A stretch of DNA of 8,621 bases, from NCBI GenBank assembly GCA_027886925.1, contig JAPCJN010000004.1, positions 10,656 to 19,276 on the forward strand, written 5' to 3'. A program made the position numbers and the translations under genes. The notes beneath the pieces were generated by a model, which saw only the letters and a list, made by a program, of their open reading frames with translations, was not told where the DNA came from and ran no database searches. The DNA is from Nitrososphaerota archaeon. GTDB taxonomy: Archaea; Thermoproteota; Nitrososphaeria; Nitrososphaerales; UBA183. Position 1 is the stretch's first letter; each line of letters opens with the position of its first letter. Positions 1-6,124 of this stretch are shown piece by piece.

Positions 1-22
1 CTCGAGTTTCGCCAAAGCGCTA

Positions 23-1072
23 TCACTCCACCCTCCTGAGGACCGTGATGGTTCGAGTGAGCTTTCTGTGCATGTAGAGGTCGTGCTCCTGCTCCACCCG
101 CATGTTACCCATGCTGTACGCGCTTGAATCGACAACAAGGCTCTTCGGGTGCATAACGACCAGCTTCCTTCGAGCGGGGAGGATCCCGGGCGCGTTTTCA
201 ATCAGATACCTGAGGATCTCCGAGGTCTCAACGCCCGCCCTGCTCGATGCCCTTCCGTAAGGGATGTCGGTGGCTATCGAGCCTACCTCCCTGAGCGGAA
301 GGTGCCTCGCGTCCGCCCTTATGACTCCAAGCCAACCTTGTTCGTATTTCATGGAGTTCCTCCGAGCCCCTCGCACCATCTTGCGGGCGAGGTCGATTCC
401 CAGCGGCATCGCCCCGATGATGTAGGACTCGATCAGCAGGCTCCCGGTGCCACAGAACGGGTCGAGGAAGACTTCGCCGTCCTGGACGCCCGAAAGGTTC
501 ACCAACGCCCGTGACAACTTCGGGAATATGGCCGACGGGTGGAAGAACGCCCTGCTTCTGGGCTTTCGCGTGACCCAGCCTTGCCGCATCGAACCGGGGT
601 TGGTGAGGGCCATGTATGGCGTCCCCCCTCTTCCTTCTCCCCCTCCCATGACAACGGTGACCTCGCGGTCGGGGTTGTCCAGCGACACTTTGCCTCCTAC
701 CTTCGAAGCCACCTGAGAGATTACCTCGCGCTCTTCCCTCTCCCCGCCTTCGCCGTAGACCCTCACCCTGTAAGTCCCGGTTCGCAGCTCTCGAAGCTGG
801 TCATCGTCACCTAGCCCGTCTTGGAGGAGAGGGCCGACGCGTCTTGAGAAGGCGATCCGTTCCTCTATGATGCGAGGGTCTGCCCGGGTTGTGGCCAGCA
901 AGACGCCCGGCTGGAGGACTTCGAACCTGGCGAGTCGGTCCACGTCAAGGACGAGGGTCCTGGCTTCTCCGTCGGGGATCGTCGTAGACTCTCGAGAAAG
1001 GAGGATCAGGATTCTCTTGCTAGTCGCGCTTGAGCGTCCGAAGGTACTTTGCGACAGGCTCTGTGGCGTCAA
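23..1072 (-). CDS. trmG10: tRNA (guanine-N2) methyltransferase, archaeal TrmG10/Trm11 type (THUMP + Rossmann MTase)
   Basis: Predicted SAM-dependent enzyme that methylates the N2 of guanosine 10 in tRNA. A THUMP-like region spans about residues 60-160 (…VSLDNPDREVTVVMG around 129-143). A class I methyltransferase domain follows. It shows SAM motif I DPFCGTGSLLIE at 204-215, GIDLA at 225-229, DARHLPL at 254-260, and the catalytic N2-amino-methylase motif as TDIPYG at 268-273. Most relatives have DPPY at that site, so Ile replaces the first Pro. Its length of 349 aa suits the family. The only canonical start before the conserved N-terminus is TTG at 1072, which overlaps the prs 3' end by 53 nt. 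Homology appears to begin only near residue 19, so a non-standard start just after the prs stop is possible. It is very probably co-transcribed with prs. Function is confident; start is uncertain. Confidence 0.9.
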   Translation of the reverse strand: MTPQSLSQSTFGRSSATSKRILILLSRESTTIPDGEARTLVLDVDRLARFEVLQPGVLLATTRADPRIIEERIAFSRRVGPLLQDGLGDDDQLRELRTGTYRVRVYGEGGEREEREVISQVASKVGGKVSLDNPDREVTVVMGGGEGRGGTPYMALTNPGSMRQGWVTRKPRSRAFFHPSAIFPKLSRALVNLSGVQDGEVFLDPFCGTGSLLIESYIIGAMPLGIDLARKMVRGARRNSMKYEQGWLGVIRADARHLPLREVGSIATDIPYGRASSRAGVETSEILRYLIENAPGILPARRKLVVMHPKSLVVDSSAYSMGNMRVEQEHDLYMHRKLTRTITVLRRVE

Positions 1073-1913
1073 CCTTGTCTACTCTGCTGGGCACCGAATT
1101 GCTCCCTATTATTTCGTCGACTCCCGCTTTCATGAGCTTGTCGTAGGTGTCGCCAATGAGGACTGCGTGGACACAAGCCGCCACGATCCGCCTTGCGCCG
1201 GCTTTCCTCAGCAGATCGGTCGCCGCGGCCACCGTCCCTCCCGTCGTGATGACGTCGTCCACTATCACGACGTCCTTGCCTTTCACCTCAAGTCCTTCGG
1301 CCTCTACTTTGATCCTGCCCGTCGCTTTGTCCCTATGCTTCGAGAACTGCACGAACTTGGCCCCGTACAACGCCGCGAACGCCTCGGTCCTCAAGATGGA
1401 GCCAGCGTCGGGCGCGACCATGATCGGGTCCTGCAACTTGACGTTCGCCTTCACGTATTGCGCCAGTGCGGGGATGGCAGACACGCTGTAGATCGGCATG
1501 GAAAAGAGTCCTAGCCCCTCGGCCGAGTGCATGTCGACGGTGGTGACCCTGGTGACGCCCACCGACCTCAGGAGATGGGCGATTATCCCGAGGCTCACGA
1601 TCTCGCCGGGGAGGTAGGCCTTCCCCTGCCGTGCATAGCCGAGGTAGGGGATAACCGCGTGGACCCTCGCCCCTTCCTGGCTCATGTGGTGCGAGGCGAG
1701 GAAGAGCTGCATGTAATGCCTGTCAGCCGGCGGATAGGTCGCCTGGACGAGGAACACCTCCAATCCGCTGAGTTTCTCCTCGAAGGTGAACTTCACTTCG
1801 TTGTCTGGGAATTCCTTGATATTCACGGCTAACAGCGGGAGGCCTAGCCGCTTGGCGAGCCTCTCTCCAAAGTCCTGGGAGGAAGGACCGGCCATGACTC
1901 GCCACTCTGTCAC
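1020..1913 (-). CDS. prs: Ribose-phosphate pyrophosphokinase (PRPP synthetase)
   Basis: Makes 5-phosphoribosyl 1-diphosphate from ribose 5-phosphate and ATP, feeding purine, pyrimidine, histidine and NAD synthesis in the cytoplasm. At 297 aa it has the short archaeal form. Visible signatures are PYLGYARQ at 89-96, the metal/ribose-phosphate region VDMHS at 126-130, DAGS…R at 169-175, a flexible-loop KHR at 192-194, and the PRPP-binding motif VIVDDVITTGGT at 216-227. The start is GTG at 1913, because WRVMAGPSS supplies the expected first beta strand; an ATG at 1895 would cut this strand short. A TATA-like box lies 33 nt upstream, giving a leader of a few nucleotides. The gene leads a two-gene unit with the tRNA methyltransferase downstream and is divergent from the zinc-ribbon gene. 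Confidence 0.95.
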   Translation of the reverse strand: MTEWRVMAGPSSQDFGERLAKRLGLPLLAVNIKEFPDNEVKFTFEEKLSGLEVFLVQATYPPADRHYMQLFLASHHMSQEGARVHAVIPYLGYARQGKAYLPGEIVSLGIIAHLLRSVGVTRVTTVDMHSAEGLGLFSMPIYSVSAIPALAQYVKANVKLQDPIMVAPDAGSILRTEAFAALYGAKFVQFSKHRDKATGRIKVEAEGLEVKGKDVVIVDDVITTGGTVAAATDLLRKAGARRIVAACVHAVLIGDTYDKLMKAGVDEIIGSNSVPSRVDKVDATEPVAKYLRTLKRD

Positions 1914-1940
1914 CGGAGTTCAGGCCGCCAGCGCGGCAAC

Positions 1941-1950
1941 CCTATTTAAC
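1941..1950 (-). promoter_or_regulatory. TATA-like box for prs
   Basis: On the minus strand the bases read GTTAAATAGG, in a local AT-rich patch of an otherwise GC-rich region. Its centre is 33 nt from the GTG start of prs, so transcription would begin about 1920 with a leader of only a few bases. This matches the spacing at the other promoters in the window. Inference from position and composition only. Confidence 0.55.
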
Positions 1951-1985
1951 AAGTTAAGACACAGAAAAGCCGAATTCCACCAAAG

Positions 1986-1996
1986 ACTTAATGAAT
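1986..1996 (+). promoter_or_regulatory. TATA-like box for the zinc-ribbon gene
   Basis: The plus strand reads ACTTAATGAAT, centred 34 nt before the ATG at 2025. This supports 2025 rather than the upstream ATG at 1995 as the real start, since the latter would lie before the expected transcription start. A second AT-rich stretch at 1945-1959 is an alternative and would permit the 1995 start. Confidence 0.4.
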
Positions 1997-2024
1997 GGCG
2001 CCCTTGAGAGCCAATCGAAGACGA

Positions 2025-2246
2025 ATGGTAGACCAATTTTGTCCCGAATGTGGCGGGGCGCTAGTCTTCGACGCAGTGAACAAGAGGTTCTCTTGCAAGA
2101 GCTGCGGCCTGTTCCTGACCAGGGACCAGCTTTCAGACCTCAGATTCAAGCTGAAGACGTTGCCGGACGACGAGAGAAGGAAGAGGCAGCGACAACAGTC
2201 TGACTATCTCGATTGGTGGCTCAGCGGGAACAAGAACAAACAATAG
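2025..2246 (+). CDS. Small zinc-ribbon protein with basic/charged tail
   Basis: A 73-aa protein with a two-knuckle zinc ribbon: CPEC at residues 6-9 (followed by GG) and CKSC at 24-27 (followed by GL), about 15 residues apart, with FDAVNKRFSC leading into the second knuckle. A charged helix rich in Arg, Lys and Gln follows, ending in DYLDWWL at 60-66 and a Lys/Asn tail. Such small ribbons are common in archaeal nucleic-acid or transcription-associated proteins, but no specific function can be read from it. I chose ATG 2025 because the ribbon begins five residues later and a TATA-like box fits it. An in-frame ATG at 1995 would add ten mostly basic residues. It is divergent from prs and stands alone before a 203-nt gap. 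It is real by virtue of its intact ribbon; its function is unknown. Confidence 0.8.
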   Translation: MVDQFCPECGGALVFDAVNKRFSCKSCGLFLTRDQLSDLRFKLKTLPDDERRKRQRQQSDYLDWWLSGNKNKQ

Positions 2247-2327
2247 AAGACAATGAATGGCCGAGAAGCGGAAGCCTAGTGTCAACTCTTTTCGCTCGTC
2301 TTGGACGGCGAGCCAAACAGTAGACCG

Positions 2328-2365
2328 GGTCTGAGAAAGAGAATTGATCGAAGATCTCTCAGACC
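2328..2365. other. Inverted repeat / hairpin in the 203-nt gap after the zinc-ribbon gene
   Basis: GGTCTGAGA at 2328-2336 is perfectly complementary to TCTCAGACC at 2357-2365. Inside the 20-nt loop, GATC-GAA-GATC (2346-2356) forms a second small stem abutting the right arm, leaving a nine-nt bulge on the left. No U-rich tract follows, so it is not a typical archaeal terminator. It could be an RNA element at the end of the zinc-ribbon transcript, a small RNA or a protein-binding dyad. The rest of the gap (2247-2449) shows no tRNA, no C/D-box pair and no convincing ORF. Confidence 0.45.
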
Positions 2366-2413
2366 TCCTGTTCACAAGGCGAGCGTCGACAGGCCGAGCT
2401 TTGGTCGCGCAAT

Positions 2414-2425
2414 GATTGAAATACG
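2414..2425 (+). promoter_or_regulatory. Weak TATA-like box for the CinA-like gene
   Basis: The stretch GATTGAAATACG is centred about 30 nt before TTG 2450. It is a poor consensus match, but the position agrees with the other promoters. If it is real, the upstream TTG at 2429 would not be transcribed. Confidence 0.35.
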
Positions 2426-2449
2426 CTGTTGGAACTGCGAAAACGCACT

Positions 2450-3262
2450 TTGGTCTCTGTCGTGAATCTCGCGGTCGGAAAGGAACTCCTCATCGGGAGG
2501 ACGATGAACACCAACGCGTACTGGATCGGCGGCAGGCTCTACAAGATGGGCGGGATGCTCGATAGGATACTCACGGTCACAGACTCTCTGGACGAGATCT
2601 CCTCGGGCCTCGGCGAACTGCTTTCTGGGAGGCCGGATTTCATCATCGTCGTGGGGGGCCTCGGCCCGACGCCGGACGACATGACATTGAAGGGAGTCGC
2701 CAGGGGCCTGGGGAAGAGGGTCAAGCTGGACGAGGACGCGCTGCAGCTGATCAGGGAGCATCTAAAGAAGGTGGGGAGGGAGGTGGCCCTGACGCCTGAG
2801 CGGAAGAAGATGGCAACGATACCCGAGGGAGGGCTTCCCCTCGCAAACGAGCTCGGGACCGCTCCCGGCGTCAGGCTCGAGTCGGGGAAGACGGTCGTCT
2901 TCTGCCTACCGGGCGTCCCCCGAGAGATGCGGAACATCTTCACGAACTTCGCAGAGAAAGAGATCCGAGCTAAGACAGGGACCATCCACTCGTCGAAGGT
3001 CACCATGAAGATAACCGGAATCTACGAGGCTCCTCTCGCCCCCGCGCTGGCCTCGGCGCTTAGGATGCACCCGGAGGCCTACATCAAGTCACACCCGAGG
3101 GGGATGGCCCAGGGCGTTCCAAACTTGGAACTTGACATCACCGTCATGTCTGCAGACGAGAAAAAAGTACGCGTTGCTCATTCGGAGTTGGTCTCGTTCC
3201 TCTCCGGGAAGATAAGGGAACTCGGCGGGACTATCTCCATCAAGAGTAGAGTCGCGACCTGA
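2450..3262 (+). CDS. CinA N-terminal / molybdopterin-binding (MoCF) domain protein
   Basis: A 270-aa stand-alone COG1058-type protein. It has the MoCF fold seen in MogA/MoeA and in the first half of bacterial CinA. Motifs, numbered from 2450, are VGKELL at 9-14, NTNA at 20-23, the signature GGLGPTPDD at 69-77, GTAPGV at 136-141 and PGVPREM at 154-160. The C-terminal part (MKITGIYEAPLAPAL region) matches the extension found after MoCF in CinA. The NMN-deamidase (PncC) half of CinA, usually making about 410 aa, is absent. Bacterial and eukaryotic relatives hydrolyse nucleotide pyrophosphates such as ADP-ribose or FAD; substrate here is unknown. TTG 2450 places MVSVVNLAVG in register with the family N-terminus. 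TTG 2429 would add a basic heptapeptide and lacks promoter support. Confidence 0.85.
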   Translation: MVSVVNLAVGKELLIGRTMNTNAYWIGGRLYKMGGMLDRILTVTDSLDEISSGLGELLSGRPDFIIVVGGLGPTPDDMTLKGVARGLGKRVKLDEDALQLIREHLKKVGREVALTPERKKMATIPEGGLPLANELGTAPGVRLESGKTVVFCLPGVPREMRNIFTNFAEKEIRAKTGTIHSSKVTMKITGIYEAPLAPALASALRMHPEAYIKSHPRGMAQGVPNLELDITVMSADEKKVRVAHSELVSFLSGKIRELGGTISIKSRVAT

Positions 3263-3298
3263 GGCCGGCTGGTGGGGGCCCTACCGCTTTCCCAACGC

Positions 3299-3309
3299 TA
3301 TGTTTATTC
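3299..3309 (+). promoter_or_regulatory. TATA-like box for the GPN-loop GTPase gene
   Basis: TATGTTTATTC lies in the 71-nt gap after the CinA-like gene, with its TTTATT core centred about 28 nt before TTG 3334. The spacing suggests a leaderless transcript and argues against the upstream TTG at 3310. Confidence 0.5.
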
Positions 3310-3333
3310 TTGGTCGGAAACCTCGACGCCTCC

Positions 3334-4092
3334 TTGAACATCGTCTTCCTCACAGGCACCGCAGGTTCAGGAAAGTCCGTCATGACGGCGTCCCTGCTGA
3401 GCTGGTATCGCGAGAAGTCCCAAAATGCCATCACCGTCAACCTCGATCCGGGGGTCCTGGGCCTGCCCTACGAGCCGGACGTAGACGTCAGGACGATGGT
3501 CGACCTCAACGAAGTAATGACAACATACTCCCTAGGGCCGAACGGCGCGCTCGTCTTGGCGAGCGACCTTATCGCGACCAAGCTCGCCGATATCCAAGAG
3601 GAGATCGACTCTTTCGACCCTCAGGTCGTCCTGGTTGACACGCCCGGTCAGATAGAGCTCTTCGCCTTCAGGGAGAGCGGTCCATACTTGGCTAGAGAAT
3701 TGAAGGCCGACTCGAAGGCTGTGCTCTTCCTCATCGACTCCCTGGTGGCGTCGTCCCCGACCAGCTTCCTCTCGCTGCTTCTTCTTTCGACCTCCGTCCA
3801 GCTGAGGATGGAGCTCCCCCACCTGCAGATCCTCTCGAAGACCGACCTTTCCAAGACCGCGCAAGAGACGATGAAGTGGAGCAGAGACCCGTCCCTCTTC
3901 GAAGACAACCTCTCCAAGACAAAGTCGGGAGATTCCTACACCTTCTATTCGCAGATCTTCAGGGCGGTGAAGAACTCCTCGGTGTCGTCCAGTCTATACC
4001 CGACGTCGGGATACACGAGGGACGGTTTCATCTCTCTCGTCGGGGAGCTCTCTAGGATAATGAGGGGCGGGGAGGAATTCGAGGATACTTGA
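3334..4092 (+). CDS. GPN-loop GTPase (ATP/GTP-binding protein)
   Basis: A 252-aa P-loop NTPase of the GPN-loop family, whose members dimerise. Eukaryotic relatives (Npa3/GPN1-3) assist RNA polymerase assembly and nuclear import; the archaeal role is not settled. Motifs, numbered from 3334, are the P-loop GTAGSGKS at 8-15, NLDPG at 36-40, the family-defining GPN tripeptide within LGPNGA at 68-70, Walker B/G3 DTPGQIE at 102-108, a G4-like SKTD at 168-171 (Ser replaces the usual Asn or Thr) and YPTSG at 222-226 in the G5 position. TTG 3334 gives MNIVFLTGTAGSGKS, the usual family N-terminus, and matches the TATA-like box. TTG 3310 would add eight residues of no clear homology. It sits between independently promoted genes, so it is probably monocistronic. 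Confidence 0.93.
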   Translation: MNIVFLTGTAGSGKSVMTASLLSWYREKSQNAITVNLDPGVLGLPYEPDVDVRTMVDLNEVMTTYSLGPNGALVLASDLIATKLADIQEEIDSFDPQVVLVDTPGQIELFAFRESGPYLARELKADSKAVLFLIDSLVASSPTSFLSLLLLSTSVQLRMELPHLQILSKTDLSKTAQETMKWSRDPSLFEDNLSKTKSGDSYTFYSQIFRAVKNSSVSSSLYPTSGYTRDGFISLVGELSRIMRGGEEFEDT

Positions 4093-4124
4093 CGACGCAA
4101 TACGGAATCTGGGTTGCGAAAACA

Positions 4125-4137
4125 TCACAATTAGTGA
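4125..4137. repeat. Short dyad TCAC-N5-GTGA upstream of dapA
   Basis: A four-base inverted repeat around AATTA. Its centre is 30 bp upstream of the centre of the larger palindrome at 4147-4175, about three helical turns, so both could lie on one DNA face. At four base pairs it may be chance. Confidence 0.25.
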
Positions 4138-4146
4138 GAAATACTA

Positions 4147-4175
4147 CGTTTTCCGTTACCTATTAACGGAAACCG
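4147..4175. promoter_or_regulatory. Long inverted repeat: candidate operator for dapAB
   Basis: TTTCCGTTA (4150-4158) and its exact complement TAACGGAAA (4164-4172) flank a five-base spacer. After one mismatch, two more outer pairs (CG/CG) extend the dyad to 29 bp. It ends four bases before the TATA-like box of dapA, and its centre also contains TATTAA, an alternative promoter core. This position suits a dimeric regulator acting on lysine/diaminopimelate synthesis, either as activator or repressor. The regulator is not in the window. Confidence 0.6.
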
Positions 4176-4178
4176 AAA

Positions 4179-4187
4179 GCTTAAGAA
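4179..4187 (+). promoter_or_regulatory. TATA-like box for dapA-dapB
   Basis: GCTTAAGAA is centred 29-30 nt before the GTG start of dapA, the same spacing as elsewhere in the window. It predicts an almost leaderless dapAB message. TATTAA at 4161-4166 inside the palindrome is the competing candidate. Confidence 0.5.
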
Positions 4188-4212
4188 CCGCCTGGGAGAG
4201 TGGGGACGCATC

Positions 4213-5265
4213 GTGACCTTTCGTTTCCGCGGGTGTTACACGGCAATGGTCACCCCGTTCGATTCGAAGAAGAACGTCGACTGGGAGAGGATCATCGAGC
4301 TGGCGGAATTCCAGCGCACCCAAGGGGTCCGCGGCATCGCACCGGCCGGGACGACGGGGGAGAGCCCCACCCTAAGCTGGGACGAGCACTATCGCGTCAT
4401 CGACTCGTATTTCGACGCGGCAGGTCCGTCCGTGGAGACTCTCGCCGGGACGGGTTCTAACAGCACCGAGGAGTCCATCGAGGCGACCCGGCGCGTCGCC
4501 GACCACGGCGTGAGAGCCGTCCTCCTCGTCGATCCCTATTACAACGGCCCAAGCTCGCTCGAGATAAGGAGGGAATACTACGAGCCGATCGCTAGGGCGT
4601 TCCCTGAAGTCCAGATGGTCCCTTACATCATCCCAGGGAGGACCGGCGCGCAGCTGCTTCCTCAGGACCTCGCGATCCTCGCGAGAGAGCATCCAAACCT
4701 CCAGGCTGTCAAGGAGGCGACGGGCAGCGTCGAGAACGCCCGACTGACGAGGAAGCTGTGCGGTCCCGAGTTCTCGATAGTGTCAGGCGACGACGACCTC
4801 ACCCTCGCCATGATGCGCGACGAGGCCATCGTCTGTTCAGGCGCGATCTCCGTCATCGCCAACATCGCCCCAAGGGCGGTCGCGGACATGACTGAAGCGG
4901 CGCTCGCCGGCAACTTGGCGCACGCCGGCAAACTATCAGCCGCCCTGCAACCTCTATTCGCCATGGTGACCGTAAAGGTGGACGAGGACTCTCCATATGG
5001 GCCGGTCCCTGTCAAGGCGAGGAACCCTCTCCCGGTGAAGACGATGATGAACATCTTGGGGATGGAAGTGGGACCGTGCAGGAGACCCCTCGGCAGGCCT
5101 ACCAAACACGCCGTCGACCTGATGCTCAACGGCCTTCGAAGGGTGTGGAAAGAAAACCCGGACATCCTGGAGCCGATCGAGAAGGCCTTCGAAGTTTCGA
5201 TCGAAGACAGGCTCCATCACTCACAGCACTGGGACGGATTGACATATGAGACCGCGTACCGGTAG
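4213..5265 (+). CDS. dapA: 4-hydroxy-tetrahydrodipicolinate synthase (DapA) with C-terminal extension
   Basis: Condenses pyruvate with aspartate 4-semialdehyde in the diaminopimelate route to lysine. The (beta/alpha)8 aldolase residues are intact: TT at 47-48 in PAGTTGES, Tyr109/Tyr110 in DPYYN, Tyr138 and Arg143 in YIIPGRTG, the Schiff-base Lys167 in AVKEATG, the SGDDD loop at 191-195 and Asn271 in NPLPVK. That set matches the E. coli enzyme position for position, which together with the adjacent dapB favours true DapA over other lyases of the superfamily. It has 350 aa against the usual 290-300. The extra 45 or so residues form a charged C-terminal tail after about residue 305. GTG 4213 is chosen because MTFRFRGCYTAMVTPF fits the family and a TATA-like box is correctly spaced. 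It overlaps dapB by 20 nt. Confidence 0.93.
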   Translation: MTFRFRGCYTAMVTPFDSKKNVDWERIIELAEFQRTQGVRGIAPAGTTGESPTLSWDEHYRVIDSYFDAAGPSVETLAGTGSNSTEESIEATRRVADHGVRAVLLVDPYYNGPSSLEIRREYYEPIARAFPEVQMVPYIIPGRTGAQLLPQDLAILAREHPNLQAVKEATGSVENARLTRKLCGPEFSIVSGDDDLTLAMMRDEAIVCSGAISVIANIAPRAVADMTEAALAGNLAHAGKLSAALQPLFAMVTVKVDEDSPYGPVPVKARNPLPVKTMMNILGMEVGPCRRPLGRPTKHAVDLMLNGLRRVWKENPDILEPIEKAFEVSIEDRLHHSQHWDGLTYETAYR

Positions 5266-6085
5266 AACCGCCGGGCCGGACAAGCCGCTGCGGGTCTGCC
5301 TCGTCGGCGCCACAGGCCGGATGGGCACGCTGATAGCAACGGAGGCGCCCAAGGATAGGTTCGTGATAACCGGCGCGGTGGCCGCCCCCGACGACCGGGG
5401 CATCGGTAGGACTCTCAGCCAGCTGGGAATGAGGGAGAGCGACACCGAGGTGTCGGCACCATCGCGCCTCCCTTCCCTGCTCCGCGAGAGCGATGTGTGC
5501 GTCTCTTTCACCAGCGCTAAGGCCGAGATGAAGAACCTGCCGGACGTCGTCGAAGCGCGGGTGCCCTTCGTCATGGGGACTACAGGCTTCACCCCCGAGG
5601 AGAGGAGCAAGATCAATTCGAGCCTATCAGGGAGAGTGCCAGCGGTAGTCGCTTCCAACTTTTCCATCGGGGCGAACCTGTTGATCGCGCTCTCAGCGGC
5701 GTTGGAGTCGCTGCCGCGGGGTTGGGACGTGAGCATAGTCGAGGCGCATCATTCGGGCAAGGTGGACGCGCCCAGCGGGACCGCCCTGAGTATCGCGGAG
5801 GCCGCGTCGAAGGCCCGGAAGTACACGAGGATGGTCCACGGCCGGAGCGGGACGTCGAAGCGCACGCCAGAGGAGATCGAGGTCGTGTCTCTCCGGGGAG
5901 GGGGGACTCCCGGCGTGCACACCGTCTTCGCTTTCGGCCCTCACGAGATGTTGAAGATGGAACACGTGGCATTCTCGAGGTCTTCCTTTGCCCTAGGAGC
6001 TCTCCAAGCGGCAGAGTGGGTCTCCGCGAAAGGTAGGGCGCCTAGGGTCTACGGGATGGCCGAAGTTCTGGGGCTCCGCCTGTAG
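5246..6085 (+). CDS. dapB: 4-hydroxy-tetrahydrodipicolinate reductase (DapB)
   Basis: Reduces the DapA product to tetrahydrodipicolinate with NAD(P)H. Motifs are the dinucleotide-binding GATGRMG at 21-27, GTTGF at 111-115, SNFSIGAN at 137-144 and the substrate/catalytic signature EAHHSGKVDAPSGTA at 166-180, with His168/His169 and Lys172. The GGGTPGVHTV region at 218-227 and the closing GALQAAEW segment are also typical. At 279 aa it is slightly long because of about 15 Arg/Pro/Gly-rich residues before the first strand. No other standard start lies between ATG 5246 and that strand. It begins inside the last 20 nt of dapA in another frame, so translation is likely coupled. Later pathway genes (dapD/E/F, dapL or lysA) are not in the window. 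Confidence 0.96.
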   Translation: MRPRTGRTAGPDKPLRVCLVGATGRMGTLIATEAPKDRFVITGAVAAPDDRGIGRTLSQLGMRESDTEVSAPSRLPSLLRESDVCVSFTSAKAEMKNLPDVVEARVPFVMGTTGFTPEERSKINSSLSGRVPAVVASNFSIGANLLIALSAALESLPRGWDVSIVEAHHSGKVDAPSGTALSIAEAASKARKYTRMVHGRSGTSKRTPEEIEVVSLRGGGTPGVHTVFAFGPHEMLKMEHVAFSRSSFALGALQAAEWVSAKGRAPRVYGMAEVLGLRL

Positions 6086-6124
6086 AAAGATGGATGGTAG
6101 GTAGATGTCACGGCCGGCTGAGCT

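Noticed and set aside
1..22. Initial bases with a CTCGAG site as a possible gene end or element boundary
   Set aside because: Only 22 nt are available before the tRNA methyltransferase stop; nothing can be supported.
149..1514. Long plus-strand frames opposite prs and the tRNA methyltransferase gene (for example 867-1514)
   Set aside because: They lie antisense to two genes with intact family motifs, show Arg/His/Pro-rich composition typical of shadow frames in GC-rich DNA, and have no recognisable domain.
2133..2375. Minus-strand 80-aa frame running from the gap into the zinc-ribbon gene
   Set aside because: It is antisense to the zinc-ribbon coding region, has no promoter box at useful spacing, and its hydrophobic patch comes from the complement of the Lys/Asn tail.
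2247..2449. Search for a tRNA, C/D-box sRNA or other known RNA in the longest gap
   Set aside because: No T-arm-like GTTCRA motif with acceptor complementarity and no TGATGA/CTGA box pair in a proper arrangement; only the hairpin at 2328-2365 stands out.
2412..2465. Tiny frame starting at ATG 2412 (MIEIRCWNCENALWSLS) containing a CxxC pair
   Set aside because: Seventeen codons, overlaps the start of the CinA-like gene in another frame, and the CWNC match is too short to distinguish from chance.
3271..3285. GGTGGGGGCCCTACC near-palindrome after the CinA-like gene
   Set aside because: The dyad leaves a one-base loop, so it cannot fold as a hairpin, and G/C runs of this size are common in this GC-rich sequence.
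5221..5972. Minus-strand frames opposite dapB (for example 5221-5736)
   Set aside because: They are antisense to a gene with all DapB signature motifs and lack domain features of their own.
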